Numbered from the stretch's first letter, positions 7,538 through 15,779 are shown. The stretch is 21,281 nt of DNA from an uncultured Porphyromonas sp. (GCA_900554935.1 USJF01000004.1:1-21281); one strand, 5' to 3'. The notes: generated by a model from the letters alone, not told the origin. Made by a program: numbers and translations.

Positions 7538-8389
7538 TTCTAAAAGAGTGGAGACCAGCTCATGCTGCTTTGAGCTAAACTTTCTTGCCCAGAGTGCATA
7601 TGAGGATTGAAGGGCTGGGAGGTCTTGCATCGTAAAATCTGGTAGTTGGTTATTCCGCCAATTGATCAACCTCATACAACCATGTCCCTCATCATGTGTA
7701 TCAAAGATAGCCACTCTAAAGCGTGGCTCGTGCCATGCCCACGTCTGTACCATTATCTCATCGCAGCAGAAGGTACCTTGATAGGTTTTCAGTGTCTCAC
7801 GCTCCTTGGAGAGTAGGAATAGTGCGAGCTGATGGGTGATACTGACCCACTGCGTTCCTTTCTTGAACTCCATCTTGCGATGTCGCTTCCAACCTACGAG
7901 CTCTTGAATCTTGATAAAGAGGTACCTAGTGGCTTTCATCAGAGAAAATAGGAGTCCTTGTCCCTTGAAGTGGGCTCCAAATAGGTGGTAGCGCTGCACT
8001 TTCCGCATCACCTCTTTGGAGTAGTCGTACTGGCTGTAGCCTATAAACTCCTGACCTTGGTGTGCGTGAAAGAAGGTATGGATCTCATCCTGCGACTTGA
8101 GGGGTAGATCGGCACCAGATATCAGATGATAATACTGGTAAGGTGCACCACGGGTAGCAGCTCTCCAGAGAGCGAACTCTGCCTGGAGCATCCGCACAGA
8201 GCCCCATCGCACATCTATTCGCTCTTCTATCAAGTAGAGGTGGCTCTTCCGAACTGTTAGCGCAGGGAGCTCTTTCACCTTCTTATCCACATGAATGTAA
8301 AGGTCGTTGCGTTCATCATCAAGAGCAGAGACGAGACACTGTAGTAGCTCGAAATCTCCATGAGCCAGTATCAGATAGGCGTGTTTCAC
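7523..8389 (-). CDS. GT14-family (core-2/I-branching type) glycosyltransferase
   Basis: Protein of 288 residues resembling the bacterial members of the core-2/I-branching beta-1,6-N-acetylglucosaminyltransferase family (GT14). Recognisable pieces are the start KHAYLILAHGDFELLQ, YIHVDKK near 31-37, WGSVRMLQAEFALWRAA at 62-78, and YYHLISGADLPLKS at 86-99, which is the signature HLISGxDxPL block. It probably transfers a sugar from a nucleotide donor onto a surface glycan on the cytoplasmic side of the membrane; donor and acceptor cannot be read from sequence. The start is GTG at 8389, overlapping the preceding gene's stop by four bases (GTGA), so translation is probably coupled. No better ATG is near. 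The last codons, GTT ACG CAT TAG, lie in the terminal repeat of the adjacent palindromic element, so the natural C-terminus was altered by a few residues. It is the last gene of a three-gene glycosyltransferase operon. Confidence 0.85.
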   Translation of the reverse strand: MKHAYLILAHGDFELLQCLVSALDDERNDLYIHVDKKVKELPALTVRKSHLYLIEERIDVRWGSVRMLQAEFALWRAATRGAPYQYYHLISGADLPLKSQDEIHTFFHAHQGQEFIGYSQYDYSKEVMRKVQRYHLFGAHFKGQGLLFSLMKATRYLFIKIQELVGWKRHRKMEFKKGTQWVSITHQLALFLLSKERETLKTYQGTFCCDEIMVQTWAWHEPRFRVAIFDTHDEGHGCMRLINWRNNQLPDFTMQDLPALQSSYALWARKFSSKQHELVSTLLEGVTH

Positions 8390-9318
8390 TTGGATAATAG
8401 TTGATTCATTCGGTCCATTTCCCTATCGGTAAAGTAAGTCAGCTTATGGAGCGTGCTATGCTCCAATGCATACTTGCTGGTATAGGGTAATCTCGCTCCC
8501 CTCACGAGCATGTGGAGGATATGTGGAGGACAATCGCTTACAATCTGAGGACGAAGTCGCTGATAGTCCCCTGTCACCAATCGGTTATAGAGGATTTGGA
8601 AGAAGAAGTATTCTTTTGGGGCAGCTTCATGTAGCCAATAGTACTGTAGCAGATCACTCAGCACAATCATCATCTCACTACCAGGCTTTGCCCAAAGGAT
8701 GCTATTTAGCATATTCACCTGAAAGTCGGAGTGCCAGCTAAAGTAATAGATAAAGCTCTTCTCCCATATATTTTTGTACAGCTCACGACTATCTCGCTGA
8801 TAGCAAAAGTGGTCGCCTACCATCAACTCCTTGGGGAAGACGCCCGTCATCAATATCGTAGCATCGAGCCATATTCCTCCATAAGTGGCTAGTAGCATCA
8901 CTCTGAGTAGGTCGCTGAAGAATACTCGGCGTATCTCGCCACTTTGCACCTTTAGCAAAATCTCCTCTGGTACGTCTAAGTAGTCTCTGATGGTATTATC
9001 AGTCAGACGAATCACCTCAAAATCACCAGCATACTTATCTACAGAATCAAAGCAAGTACGGACCACCTCGGGTAGTTCATCACGCTTCACTCCTTGTCCC
9101 CAATATTGCCAAATCACCTTGCCTGTCTGGACACTTGCCTTGGGTGAGTAGGTATAATACACTATATCTCCCTTTTGATACTCCTCAATCACTGCATCCC
9201 AATAACCTGCCACCTCTTGGTGGCTCTGGAGAATTTTCTTTGCCTTCTTGCCATACACCCAATTGAATGGAAGTATCGCTTTGACCAACTCTCTTATTTT
9301 ACTCTTTAGCTCCATCAT
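8386..9318 (-). CDS. Capsular-polysaccharide-type glycosyltransferase (Caps_synth / GT32-like)
   Basis: Protein of 310 residues with the features of the capsular polysaccharide synthesis family, related to GT32 GT-A transferases. The sequence IWQYWGQGVKRDELPEVVR near 69-87 matches the typical 'IWxxWxQG' start. FFSDLLRVMLLATYGGIWLDAT at about 133-154 matches the block where these enzymes carry the metal- and nucleotide-sugar-binding Asp residues, here WLDAT in place of a strict DxD. No signal peptide or transmembrane helix is evident, so it should act in the cytoplasm on a lipid-linked or membrane-near acceptor. The ATG at 9318 is preceded by AAGGAT, a plausible ribosome-binding site, and a second ATG follows at once. 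It starts 7 nt after the stop of the GT2 gene and its stop overlaps the GT14 start. Sugar specificity is unknown. Confidence 0.82.
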   Translation of the reverse strand: MMELKSKIRELVKAILPFNWVYGKKAKKILQSHQEVAGYWDAVIEEYQKGDIVYYTYSPKASVQTGKVIWQYWGQGVKRDELPEVVRTCFDSVDKYAGDFEVIRLTDNTIRDYLDVPEEILLKVQSGEIRRVFFSDLLRVMLLATYGGIWLDATILMTGVFPKELMVGDHFCYQRDSRELYKNIWEKSFIYYFSWHSDFQVNMLNSILWAKPGSEMMIVLSDLLQYYWLHEAAPKEYFFFQILYNRLVTGDYQRLRPQIVSDCPPHILHMLVRGARLPYTSKYALEHSTLHKLTYFTDREMDRMNQLLSK

Positions 9319-9325
9319 TTCATCC

Positions 9326-10315
9326 TTACGATTTTAGCCATTGACACAGACGTCTTTTAGCTCTATACGCCCACCGATAGAGAGGAAATAGATGATACAT
9401 AAGTCTGTATCGTCGCTCCATTTCAAATTTAATGCCATTAGCAGTTGCCTTATCCATTATCTCCTTTATGCCACTCCTAAGGGTATTAAGATGTGCCTTA
9501 GTCAGCTTGGGAAGTATTAAAAATGACCTTGTAAAAGAAAACAAGGAGGCTTCGATCCGATTACGAACCAAAGGTGGGGCATCAGAGCCCCAATCATCAA
9601 TAAGCGTCAAGGCATTCTGACGAAAAGAGGCTACCGACTTGGGATTAAAAGAGCCAAAGGAGATGGCTGTAAGAGAATCTTCGTGCCGATCATATACGTA
9701 AAATGACTTGTCTAAGTAAATCATCTTATTGGTATAGCGAAAATATCTTAGGACGAAGTTTTCATCTTCAACCCCTATCACGCCTACAGGAAAAATCAGC
9801 TGATACTTTCGGATTATGTCCATACGAAAGATAAAGCGCCAAACCATCATGCCATTATACTGTGCCCGACCAGAAAGTATCTCTTCTTGGGTATGGACGT
9901 GAATTTCACCCGTCGGAGTCCGCCCTGAGGACATCATCATATGCCGAAGCCCAATTTCTCGGTAGGCAAACTGATAAAGATCTGCGGTATCTTCCTTTAT
10001 CGTCTTTGAAATTTCTTCACAAAAATTGGTCTCATAGTAGTCGTCGGAGTCGCAGAAGGTGACAAAGGCTCCCGTCGCTAATGATATACCTTTATTTCGA
10101 GCAGCTGAGAGCCCTTGATTCTCTTGCTCTACATAACGCATAAAGGAGTACTTCTCGGCATACTCTTTGGCTATAGCACCGGAATTATCAGGGCTACCAT
10201 CATTGACCAAAATCACCTCATACGGCAAGAGACTCTGACCCACAATGGCATCAAGGCATCGCTGGAGGTAGCACTCGACTTTGTAAATAGGTATAATTAT
10301 GGATAGGGTAGGCAT
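9326..10315 (-). CDS. GT2-family glycosyltransferase
   Basis: Protein of 329 residues with a clear GT-A fold of family 2. TLSIIIPIYKVECYLQRCLDAI opens the Rossmann-like core, EVILVNDGSPDNS at about 33-45 binds the nucleotide, NQGLSAARNKGI at about 66-77 follows, and FCDSDDYY at 87-94 holds the metal-binding DxD-type acidic residues. VEDENFVLRYF near residue 180 fits the position of the catalytic-base ED motif. It ends with a basic amphipathic tail (RWAYRAKRRLCQWLK) that could bind the membrane surface, as in many capsule or LPS glycosyltransferases. It is the first gene of the operon, with a -7-like box 31-38 nt upstream. It probably takes part in capsule, LPS or other surface glycan synthesis, but linkage and sugar cannot be read. 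Confidence 0.9.
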   Translation of the reverse strand: MPTLSIIIPIYKVECYLQRCLDAIVGQSLLPYEVILVNDGSPDNSGAIAKEYAEKYSFMRYVEQENQGLSAARNKGISLATGAFVTFCDSDDYYETNFCEEISKTIKEDTADLYQFAYREIGLRHMMMSSGRTPTGEIHVHTQEEILSGRAQYNGMMVWRFIFRMDIIRKYQLIFPVGVIGVEDENFVLRYFRYTNKMIYLDKSFYVYDRHEDSLTAISFGSFNPKSVASFRQNALTLIDDWGSDAPPLVRNRIEASLFSFTRSFLILPKLTKAHLNTLRSGIKEIMDKATANGIKFEMERRYRLMYHLFPLYRWAYRAKRRLCQWLKS

Positions 10316-10345
10316 AGATAGCTCGTTAATTAGTTATTTATTGGG

Positions 10346-10353
10346 CAAACTTA
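10346..10353 (-). promoter_or_regulatory. Probable -7 box of the glycosyltransferase operon
   Basis: On the minus strand this reads TAAGTTTG, a perfect match to the Bacteroidetes TAnnTTTG -7 element. It lies 31 nt before the GT2 start codon. No good -33 TTTG was found at the usual distance, so the call rests on the -7 match and position. Confidence 0.45.
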
Positions 10354-10428
10354 TATATAAATTCCGAGATTGATGTCCTAGCCCCAAAAAAAGCTCAGAC
10401 CAAATCGGCATAATAAATTTTATTTGGG

Positions 10429-10436
10429 TACCTTTG
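10429..10436 (+). promoter_or_regulatory. Probable -7 box of trpS
   Basis: TACCTTTG matches the Bacteroidetes TAnnTTTG -7 consensus, in the intergenic region divergent from the glycosyltransferase operon. It would give an untranslated leader of roughly 85 nt before the trpS ATG. No clear -33 element and no leader peptide rich in Trp codons was seen. Confidence 0.45.
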
Positions 10437-10528
10437 CTAAGCTACTGACGAGAAAAGCCATTTTGAAGATTAAAGAAACGCTGGCAATTGGGTAGCAATG
10501 ACAATCAGTGACAAATTAATTATTATAC

Positions 10529-11521
10529 ATGGAAACGGTATTAAGCGGAATTCGCCCCACTGGCAACTTGCACCTAGGCAATTATTTCGGAGCGATGAAG
10601 AGCTTCCTCAAGATGCAAGATGAGTACAACTGCTACTTCTTTATCGCAGATTGGCACTCGCTGACTACGCATCCTCACCCAGATAACATCCTTAATAATA
10701 CACATACTATACTAGCTGAATACCTTGCTTGCGGGCTCGACCCCAATAAGGCGACTATATACGTTCAGAGCGACGTAAAGGAGGTACTGGAGCTATATAT
10801 GTACCTCAATATGAATGCTTACCTCGGTGAGCTAGAGCGTACCACTACCTTCAAGGACAAGGCACGTAAGCAGCCCAATAATGTCAATGCAGGGCTACTT
10901 ACATACCCTACTCTGATGGCTTCGGATATATTGATGCACAGAGCGCACAAGGTGCCAGTAGGTAAGGACCAGGAGCAAAATATGGAGATGGCACGTAAGT
11001 TTGCCCGTCGTTTCAATCATATTTATGGGGTAGACCTTTTCCCTGAGCCTGAGTCTTTCAGCTTTGGGAAGGAGGCGCTCAAGATACCAGGACTCGACGG
11101 TTCTGGTAAGATGGGTAAGAGCGAAGGCAATGCTATCTACTTAGTGGACGATGAGAAGACGATTAAGCAAAAGGTGATGAAGGCAGTGACTGACTCTGGT
11201 CCGACAGAGCCAAATTCTCCAAAGCCAGAGCCTATTGCCAATCTATTTACTTTCCTAAGCATTGTCTCTACACCCGATACTTACCAGTATTTCGAAGAGG
11301 CATACAATAAGTGTGAAATCCGTTATGGCGACCTCAAGAAGCAATTGGCGGAGGATATTAATGCTTGTTGCGCCCCAATTCGTGAGAGAATCCTAGAGTA
11401 TCGAGAGGATACGGACCTCCTAGAGCGAATAGCAAAAGAGGGCGCAGAAAAGGCAAGGGAAAACGCTCGTAAGACGGTGGAGATGGCGAGGGAAATCATA
11501 GGATTTCCAAGAATGAGATGA
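10529..11521 (+). CDS. trpS: Tryptophanyl-tRNA synthetase
   Basis: Cytoplasmic class I aminoacyl-tRNA synthetase of 330 residues that joins tryptophan to tRNA-Trp using ATP. The ATP-binding HIGH motif appears as HLGN at 15-18 in the setting SGIRPTGNLHLGNYFGA. The KMSKS loop is KMGKS at 194-198 in GLDGSGKMGKSEGN, as is usual in bacterial TrpRS. The block LLTYPTLMASDILMH and VPVGKDQEQNMEMAR is typical of the tryptophan/adenylate pocket of this family. Length and start fit standard bacterial TrpRS. The DUF3127 gene follows after 36 nt and is probably co-transcribed, though a functional link is not evident. Confidence 0.98.
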   Translation: METVLSGIRPTGNLHLGNYFGAMKSFLKMQDEYNCYFFIADWHSLTTHPHPDNILNNTHTILAEYLACGLDPNKATIYVQSDVKEVLELYMYLNMNAYLGELERTTTFKDKARKQPNNVNAGLLTYPTLMASDILMHRAHKVPVGKDQEQNMEMARKFARRFNHIYGVDLFPEPESFSFGKEALKIPGLDGSGKMGKSEGNAIYLVDDEKTIKQKVMKAVTDSGPTEPNSPKPEPIANLFTFLSIVSTPDTYQYFEEAYNKCEIRYGDLKKQLAEDINACCAPIRERILEYREDTDLLERIAKEGAEKARENARKTVEMAREIIGFPRMR

Positions 11522-11557
11522 TACAAGATCAAAAACAGATAAAGAGAGAACGCGAAA

Positions 11558-12034
11558 ATGAACGGAATGACAGACAATCTAAATACCCTAAGTGGCAAGG
11601 TGATCAAAATACTTCCTCTAGTAGAAGGAGATAGCAAGCACAAACCTGGAGAGAAGTGGTACAGGCAGGAATTTGTTATTGAGACCTACGCACAATATCC
11701 TAGACAAGTATGTTTCCAGATATGGGGCAAGGATAGGATCGATGCTGCCAACCTACAATTGGGTGAAGATATTACGGTTACTTTTGAGCTATCAAGCCGT
11801 GAGTATATGGAGCGTTGGTACACTAGCGCCGATGCCCGCAATATCATGAAAGGGATGCCACAGCAGCAGGGTTTTGGAATGCCTCAGCAAGGATACAGTA
11901 TGCCACAACAGCAACAAAGTTACGGTGCACCTCAGCAAGGCTTCGGGACGCCTCAGCAAGGTAATGCTCAGATGCCTGGCACCAATGCCCCATTCGGTCC
12001 ACAACAAGGAGGTGGAGATGACCTACCATTCTAA
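11558..12034 (+). CDS. DUF3127 OB-fold protein with SSB-like acidic C-terminal tail
   Basis: Protein of 158 residues. Residues 8-97 form a compact beta-rich domain (LSGKVIKILPL, KWYRQEFVIET, VCFQIWGKDRI, GEDITVTFELSSREY, WYTSADARNI) that fits the Bacteroidetes DUF3127 family, which has an OB-like fold. Residues 98-150 are a low-complexity Gln/Pro/Gly/Met-rich linker built from degenerate PQQGFG-like repeats. The chain ends in GGGDDLPF, closely resembling the acidic DDDIPF tip through which single-stranded-DNA-binding protein recruits partner proteins. The whole design (OB domain, disordered linker, acidic tip) is that of SSB, so single-stranded nucleic acid binding is a reasonable inference. 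A chromosomal SSB is expected elsewhere. The ATG at 11558 is preceded by a purine-rich stretch; ATG at 11567 is an alternative start. Confidence 0.85.
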   Translation: MNGMTDNLNTLSGKVIKILPLVEGDSKHKPGEKWYRQEFVIETYAQYPRQVCFQIWGKDRIDAANLQLGEDITVTFELSSREYMERWYTSADARNIMKGMPQQQGFGMPQQGYSMPQQQQSYGAPQQGFGTPQQGNAQMPGTNAPFGPQQGGGDDLPF

Positions 12035-12052
12035 GCAAAAGCAATAAGTTGA

Positions 12053-12098
12053 CAGTAACTACTAGCTTTGCTCCTATGGTGTAGGCTAGTAGTTGCTG
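12053..12098 (+). terminator. Stem-loop downstream of the DUF3127 gene
   Basis: Fourteen base pairs (one G-U) join 12053-12066 to 12085-12098 around an 18-nt loop; the core is AACTACTAGC / GCTAGTAGTT. It starts 18 nt after the stop codon, the expected place for a terminator of the trpS operon. However, no T-run follows, so it may instead protect the mRNA 3' end or be regulatory. The left arm also contains TAGCTTTG, a -7-like box. Confidence 0.45.
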
Positions 12099-12319
12099 GT
12101 CACTTTGGCTTTCAGGGCAAGGGGAGAGAAAGAGCTTTGTGAAAAGCTAAGCAGTAGATATCGAGAGAGGAAAAAAGGAGGTAATACTCCAGAGCATCCA
12201 AACGAGCGAACACACAATCACAACATCATTACTAGAAAAAGTCGACTCGAAACAACTGGAGCCTATAATACCCTACTAAGCAAGAAATAGTATTTACAAA
12301 GAGAGAGAAAGAGATAGTT

Positions 12320-14278
12320 ATGGGATTTAAAGAGGTTATGGCATTACGCCAAGAAGGAAACCTAACAGAAGCACTAACACTAGCCCAAAAAGACTACCAA
12401 GCTAATCAAGACCAATGGTCTGCCTCGGCACTATTTTGGGTACTGAAAGACCTAGCTACACAACAGATCAAAGAGGAGCAGAGAGAAGAAGCCCAAAAGC
12501 TCCTGAAGCAGATGGAGGAGGTCGTAGGATATATGGGGGCTACCACCAATGTAGCGCTCGAGTCTCTTGCCACCCTCCGCAAAGAAGTTGTTCCTCATTA
12601 CAGTGAGCTTACCGAGCTGGCAGAGGAGGCGAGAAGCACCAAAAATAGGGTCCGTGTAAAAGAGATATTTGCCACCGCTTGTGAGTGGCTAGAGGAGAGC
12701 AATGACATTCCCGACGAGGTACTCCACCCCGCCTATGCAGAGATCATCTATTCTTTTCTATCCAGGTACTACCAGCATATCCCATTTGAAGAGTTTGAGG
12801 AGAGCTATCATCGCTACCTCACACTCCGCAACCAACGGCCTTCAGAGCTACACTCCAAAATGCTCAAGGTAGCACTGGAGGCAAAGAAGGCATTTGGTCA
12901 TCAGCTAAAATTGGCAGAGCTATTGGACCAATGGAACTTAAGTAATCTTCGCCAGGAAGATTGGTCGAGAGGCAAAGGAGCGGGCAATGAAGTAGTCCGC
13001 ACACTCGGTGAGAAGGCCCTATTTGCAGCCACTACCGAACTAACTATCGGCGAGGTAAAGGAAGTACCAGAGTCCATTTACCTACTACTTAATGACGCAC
13101 TCACCTACTTTCCAGACGATAGTCTAGCACAGCTTTCACGAGCACGCATCATGGCGCTCGAGGGGTCACAGCACGAAGCACTTATCCGCTATGAATTGCT
13201 ACTTCAAGAGGTAGAAGAGCCTATGGCGTGGGCAGAGTATGCCTACCTCATCTCAGATCCAGAGATACGCCTCGGAGCACTCTCCATGGCACTTAGGGAA
13301 GAAAAGGATGACTACCGCGAATATATCACCAAGGCAAGAATAGAGCTTGCCAGATTGCTCATTCAAAAGGAGATGTACCAAGAGGCGTTGCGAGAGCTCA
13401 CCTTTGTGGCACAAATCTGTCTAGAGAAAGCACGAGAAGTACCGAGCGAGCATGCCACTCTTATGGCTCAAATCCCAAGCGACACAGAGCAAAGCAAAGA
13501 CAATAAAGAGCTCTACTACACACTATCTCGCCCCGCGATGGCACATATCTATAGAGAGCTTCCAGAGGTGGTGATGATGGTCTATGATGTGATGGCCATG
13601 AGGATCAAAGATCAGTCCAATCAAGTAGTACCGATGCTCAAGCTGATGACGCCCGAAGGAAAGACCGCACTGGTCACCCCTAAAGAAGCAGGGATACTTC
13701 CAGGTGACAATAGAGGCAAAGTATATATGGTCAAGCTACTAGAGCGCCACCGCAAGCATACCAAGGTGGTACAGCTCACCCTCTGCGAGGAGTGCGATCC
13801 AAAAGAGCTATTCCCCACACAAGTTGGCATCATCAATGGCTACAGTGAGGCACTGCACGCCTACCACGTGATGGATAGCAATAGCCGTCATCACTACTTA
13901 CCAGGCCAGCCCAATGAATATACCCAAGGGGAGTTTATTAGCTTCGTACTTCTCATTGAGAAGCAAATCCGTAAGGGAACCACCACCCCACAGGCTCGCG
14001 AATTCATTTACCATATTGAGCGTGTAGATCCTACAGAAGCAATCCTTACATTCAATCCCATCAAGGCGACTGTAGAGGATATACGAGGGGATCAATACCT
14101 CCTGCAAACGGAGCAAAATACCCCTAGCTTCGTCAATCACTCAGTGGCTCCAGTAGAACTATCCGTGGGTGATCACGTGATCGTACGTGGCTTCCAACAG
14201 CGACACAAAGATCGCTATACAGGACAAGCCAAGTACAGCTTCGTGACCCTATCCATTGAGCCTTACTTCGAGATCTAG
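12320..14278 (+). CDS. Uncharacterised helical-repeat (TPR-like) protein with beta-rich, OB-like C-terminal domains
   Basis: Protein of 652 residues that I cannot assign to a named function. Residues 1-410 are almost wholly alpha-helical, with paired helices of TPR character (GNLTEALTLAQKDYQANQDQ; ALTYFPDDSLAQLSRARIMALEG; EMYQEALREL). Residues 415-525 (VVPMLKLMTPEGKTALVTPKEA, then GKVYMVKLLERHRKHTKVVQLTL) and 570-652 (ATVEDIRGDQYLLQT, SVGDHVIVRGFQQRHKDRYTGQAKYSFVTLSI) are beta-strand-rich and look like OB or cold-shock-type barrels. HVMDSNSRHHYLPG at about 516-529 may join them. No signal peptide or membrane segment is seen, so it is cytoplasmic. The architecture suggests a scaffold that contacts nucleic acid; the upstream neighbour is also an OB-fold protein, but 285 nt and a hairpin separate them. 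The purine-rich AAAGAGAGAG before the ATG fits a weak ribosome-binding site. Confidence 0.85.
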   Translation: MGFKEVMALRQEGNLTEALTLAQKDYQANQDQWSASALFWVLKDLATQQIKEEQREEAQKLLKQMEEVVGYMGATTNVALESLATLRKEVVPHYSELTELAEEARSTKNRVRVKEIFATACEWLEESNDIPDEVLHPAYAEIIYSFLSRYYQHIPFEEFEESYHRYLTLRNQRPSELHSKMLKVALEAKKAFGHQLKLAELLDQWNLSNLRQEDWSRGKGAGNEVVRTLGEKALFAATTELTIGEVKEVPESIYLLLNDALTYFPDDSLAQLSRARIMALEGSQHEALIRYELLLQEVEEPMAWAEYAYLISDPEIRLGALSMALREEKDDYREYITKARIELARLLIQKEMYQEALRELTFVAQICLEKAREVPSEHATLMAQIPSDTEQSKDNKELYYTLSRPAMAHIYRELPEVVMMVYDVMAMRIKDQSNQVVPMLKLMTPEGKTALVTPKEAGILPGDNRGKVYMVKLLERHRKHTKVVQLTLCEECDPKELFPTQVGIINGYSEALHAYHVMDSNSRHHYLPGQPNEYTQGEFISFVLLIEKQIRKGTTTPQAREFIYHIERVDPTEAILTFNPIKATVEDIRGDQYLLQTEQNTPSFVNHSVAPVELSVGDHVIVRGFQQRHKDRYTGQAKYSFVTLSIEPYFEI

Positions 14279-14295
14279 CATCTCCACAAAATAAG

Positions 14296-14334
14296 AAGAG
14301 GGCGCATGTGACAACTATTCACACGCGCCCTCTT
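14296..14334. terminator. Bidirectional intrinsic terminator between convergent genes
   Basis: AAGAGGGCGC at 14296-14305 pairs perfectly with GCGCCCTCTT at 14325-14334, with a further short pairing inside. It lies between the plus-strand TPR/OB gene (stop 18 nt away) and the minus-strand dipeptidase (stop 24 nt away), with A/T-rich sequence on both sides, so it can serve both. Confidence 0.8.
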
Positions 14335-14357
14335 GCTATATTATAGTCAGCTTAAAA

Positions 14358-15779
14358 TCAAGCACCGTGAAATTCGTAAGTCTCCATCGTGTGCTTAGCC
14401 ATCAAAGTAAAGAGATGCTCCGTAAGATCATCCGTCACCTCCAGCACCCTCTCCAGCATACCATCCGAAAACTCCTGTAGCAAGTCCTTAGCAGCTAGTG
14501 GGCGCTCCTCATAAATAGCAAGATACGCCTTTATCATCTCCTCTTCACGCTGAGCGATCTCCGCCTCCAGCTTCCTATAAGCCTGCTGGATGATTGGGGC
14601 ATAGCGATTATAATCCACCATACCCAGAGTCTGTACATGGCGAAGCCTCCAATAGGCCGACTTACTATCCGACTCACCTCCACCTATCCTCCAAGCCTTG
14701 GGATAGGACGAAATCCCCTCATAGAGTGGCACAAAGATACCTAGCGCTGCCATACCCTCACACATATAGTCCACCTGAGCTATCTCCTTAGGGAGATTAG
14801 GCTTCCGCTGGAGTATATGCGTCTGAGTAGTACGGAAGATAGAGATAGGTCTCCACCTCTCCTTAGGATTGCTGTGGAGATAAGGATCATGCTCAGTATC
14901 ATTGTAGTGCGAACGAAAAGCCGCCTTGATATCCTCAAGTGTCAACTTCTTATCCGAACCCAAGAAGACAGGGAAGTCATTTATAGCCACATCCTGCTCC
15001 TTACTAGGTGTGAAAAGCTTTTGCAGATACCATACACGTGGATAGCTGTAGGTAGTATCTAGCTTCTCATCTCTAGCATAAGCCGTGTGGAAGTCAAAGT
15101 CACCCTCAAAGAGCTGGTGCTCACGAGCGAAGTCAATCAAATCGCTAGAGGCAAGATAATTCTCCTTATCCTTTGGGTCATAGTCCCTAAACCGACTCTG
15201 ATTACCAGAGACAAAGTACATATCCTCAGGAATACGAGTAGCCAACCAACGATGCCCCGACGCCGTCTCGAGATACCACATCTCATGCTCATCAATAAAG
15301 CTAATCCCAAAGCCCTCAGCAATGCCGTATTCCTCAATCAAAGCGCCCAGTCGCTCCACACCCTCACGTGCAGTGGTGATATAAGGTAGCACGATATTAA
15401 AGACACAATTCTCCCCTAGCCCTGTCTCCACAAGAGGGTCACAAGCAAGTGCCTTTTCGGAGCTAAAGATACTCTCCGTAGCACTCATCCCTACGCCAGC
15501 ACGATTAAATCCTGCGCTACCCCACTCTCCATGAAGGTGGTAGGGCGAAAGCGCAGAGTAACCAATGCGATGCTTAGGGAGCGGACACCTAAAGGGCGTC
15601 TCCTTTGCCACAAACACCTCAGGTCCATTGTCTGTCGTCTCAAAGATCTCCAAATTCTTAGCCACCATAGCGTCCCAATCCTCGGAGCGGGCAGCAATCA
15701 TAGAGCCATCCTCCATCAGTTGGCTACCCACGATGATCGTAGTGCACTCCGAAGGATACTTCTTCATCTCTTCTTTCAT
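14358..15779 (-). CDS. C69-family dipeptidase (PepD-like, Ntn hydrolase)
   Basis: Protein of 473 residues of peptidase family C69, N-terminal-nucleophile hydrolases that cleave dipeptides. The N-terminal block ECTTIIVGSQLMEDGSMIAARSEDWD matches the family pattern C-T-x(3)-VG...DGS...R-x-E-D; Cys12 is the predicted nucleophile, freed by removal of the 11-residue propeptide. GEWGSAGFNRAGVGMSATESIFS at about 85-107 and EGFGISFIDEHEMWYLETASGHRWLA at about 154-179 are further family blocks. The start is ATG 15779, preceded by AGGATTGAAG; ATG 15767 is a possible alternative and would leave a 7-residue propeptide. There is no hydrophobic signal peptide, whereas some Bacteroidetes relatives are exported, so a cytoplasmic role in peptide use is likely. 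This would suit an asaccharolytic, peptide-feeding organism. It starts 86 nt after the lpdA stop; shared transcription is possible. Confidence 0.92.
   Translation of the reverse strand: MKEEMKKYPSECTTIIVGSQLMEDGSMIAARSEDWDAMVAKNLEIFETTDNGPEVFVAKETPFRCPLPKHRIGYSALSPYHLHGEWGSAGFNRAGVGMSATESIFSSEKALACDPLVETGLGENCVFNIVLPYITTAREGVERLGALIEEYGIAEGFGISFIDEHEMWYLETASGHRWLATRIPEDMYFVSGNQSRFRDYDPKDKENYLASSDLIDFAREHQLFEGDFDFHTAYARDEKLDTTYSYPRVWYLQKLFTPSKEQDVAINDFPVFLGSDKKLTLEDIKAAFRSHYNDTEHDPYLHSNPKERWRPISIFRTTQTHILQRKPNLPKEIAQVDYMCEGMAALGIFVPLYEGISSYPKAWRIGGGESDSKSAYWRLRHVQTLGMVDYNRYAPIIQQAYRKLEAEIAQREEEMIKAYLAIYEERPLAAKDLLQEFSDGMLERVLEVTDDLTEHLFTLMAKHTMETYEFHGA

Noticed and set aside
10437..10528. Tryptophan attenuator or T-box in the trpS leader
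   Set aside because: No Trp-codon leader peptide, no T-box motif and no competing stem-loops were seen in the roughly 90-nt leader.
12093..12290. 65-codon plus-strand ORF between the DUF3127 and TPR/OB genes
   Set aside because: Low-complexity, very basic translation with no domain, no start signal and no support. The interval reads better as leader and terminator sequence.
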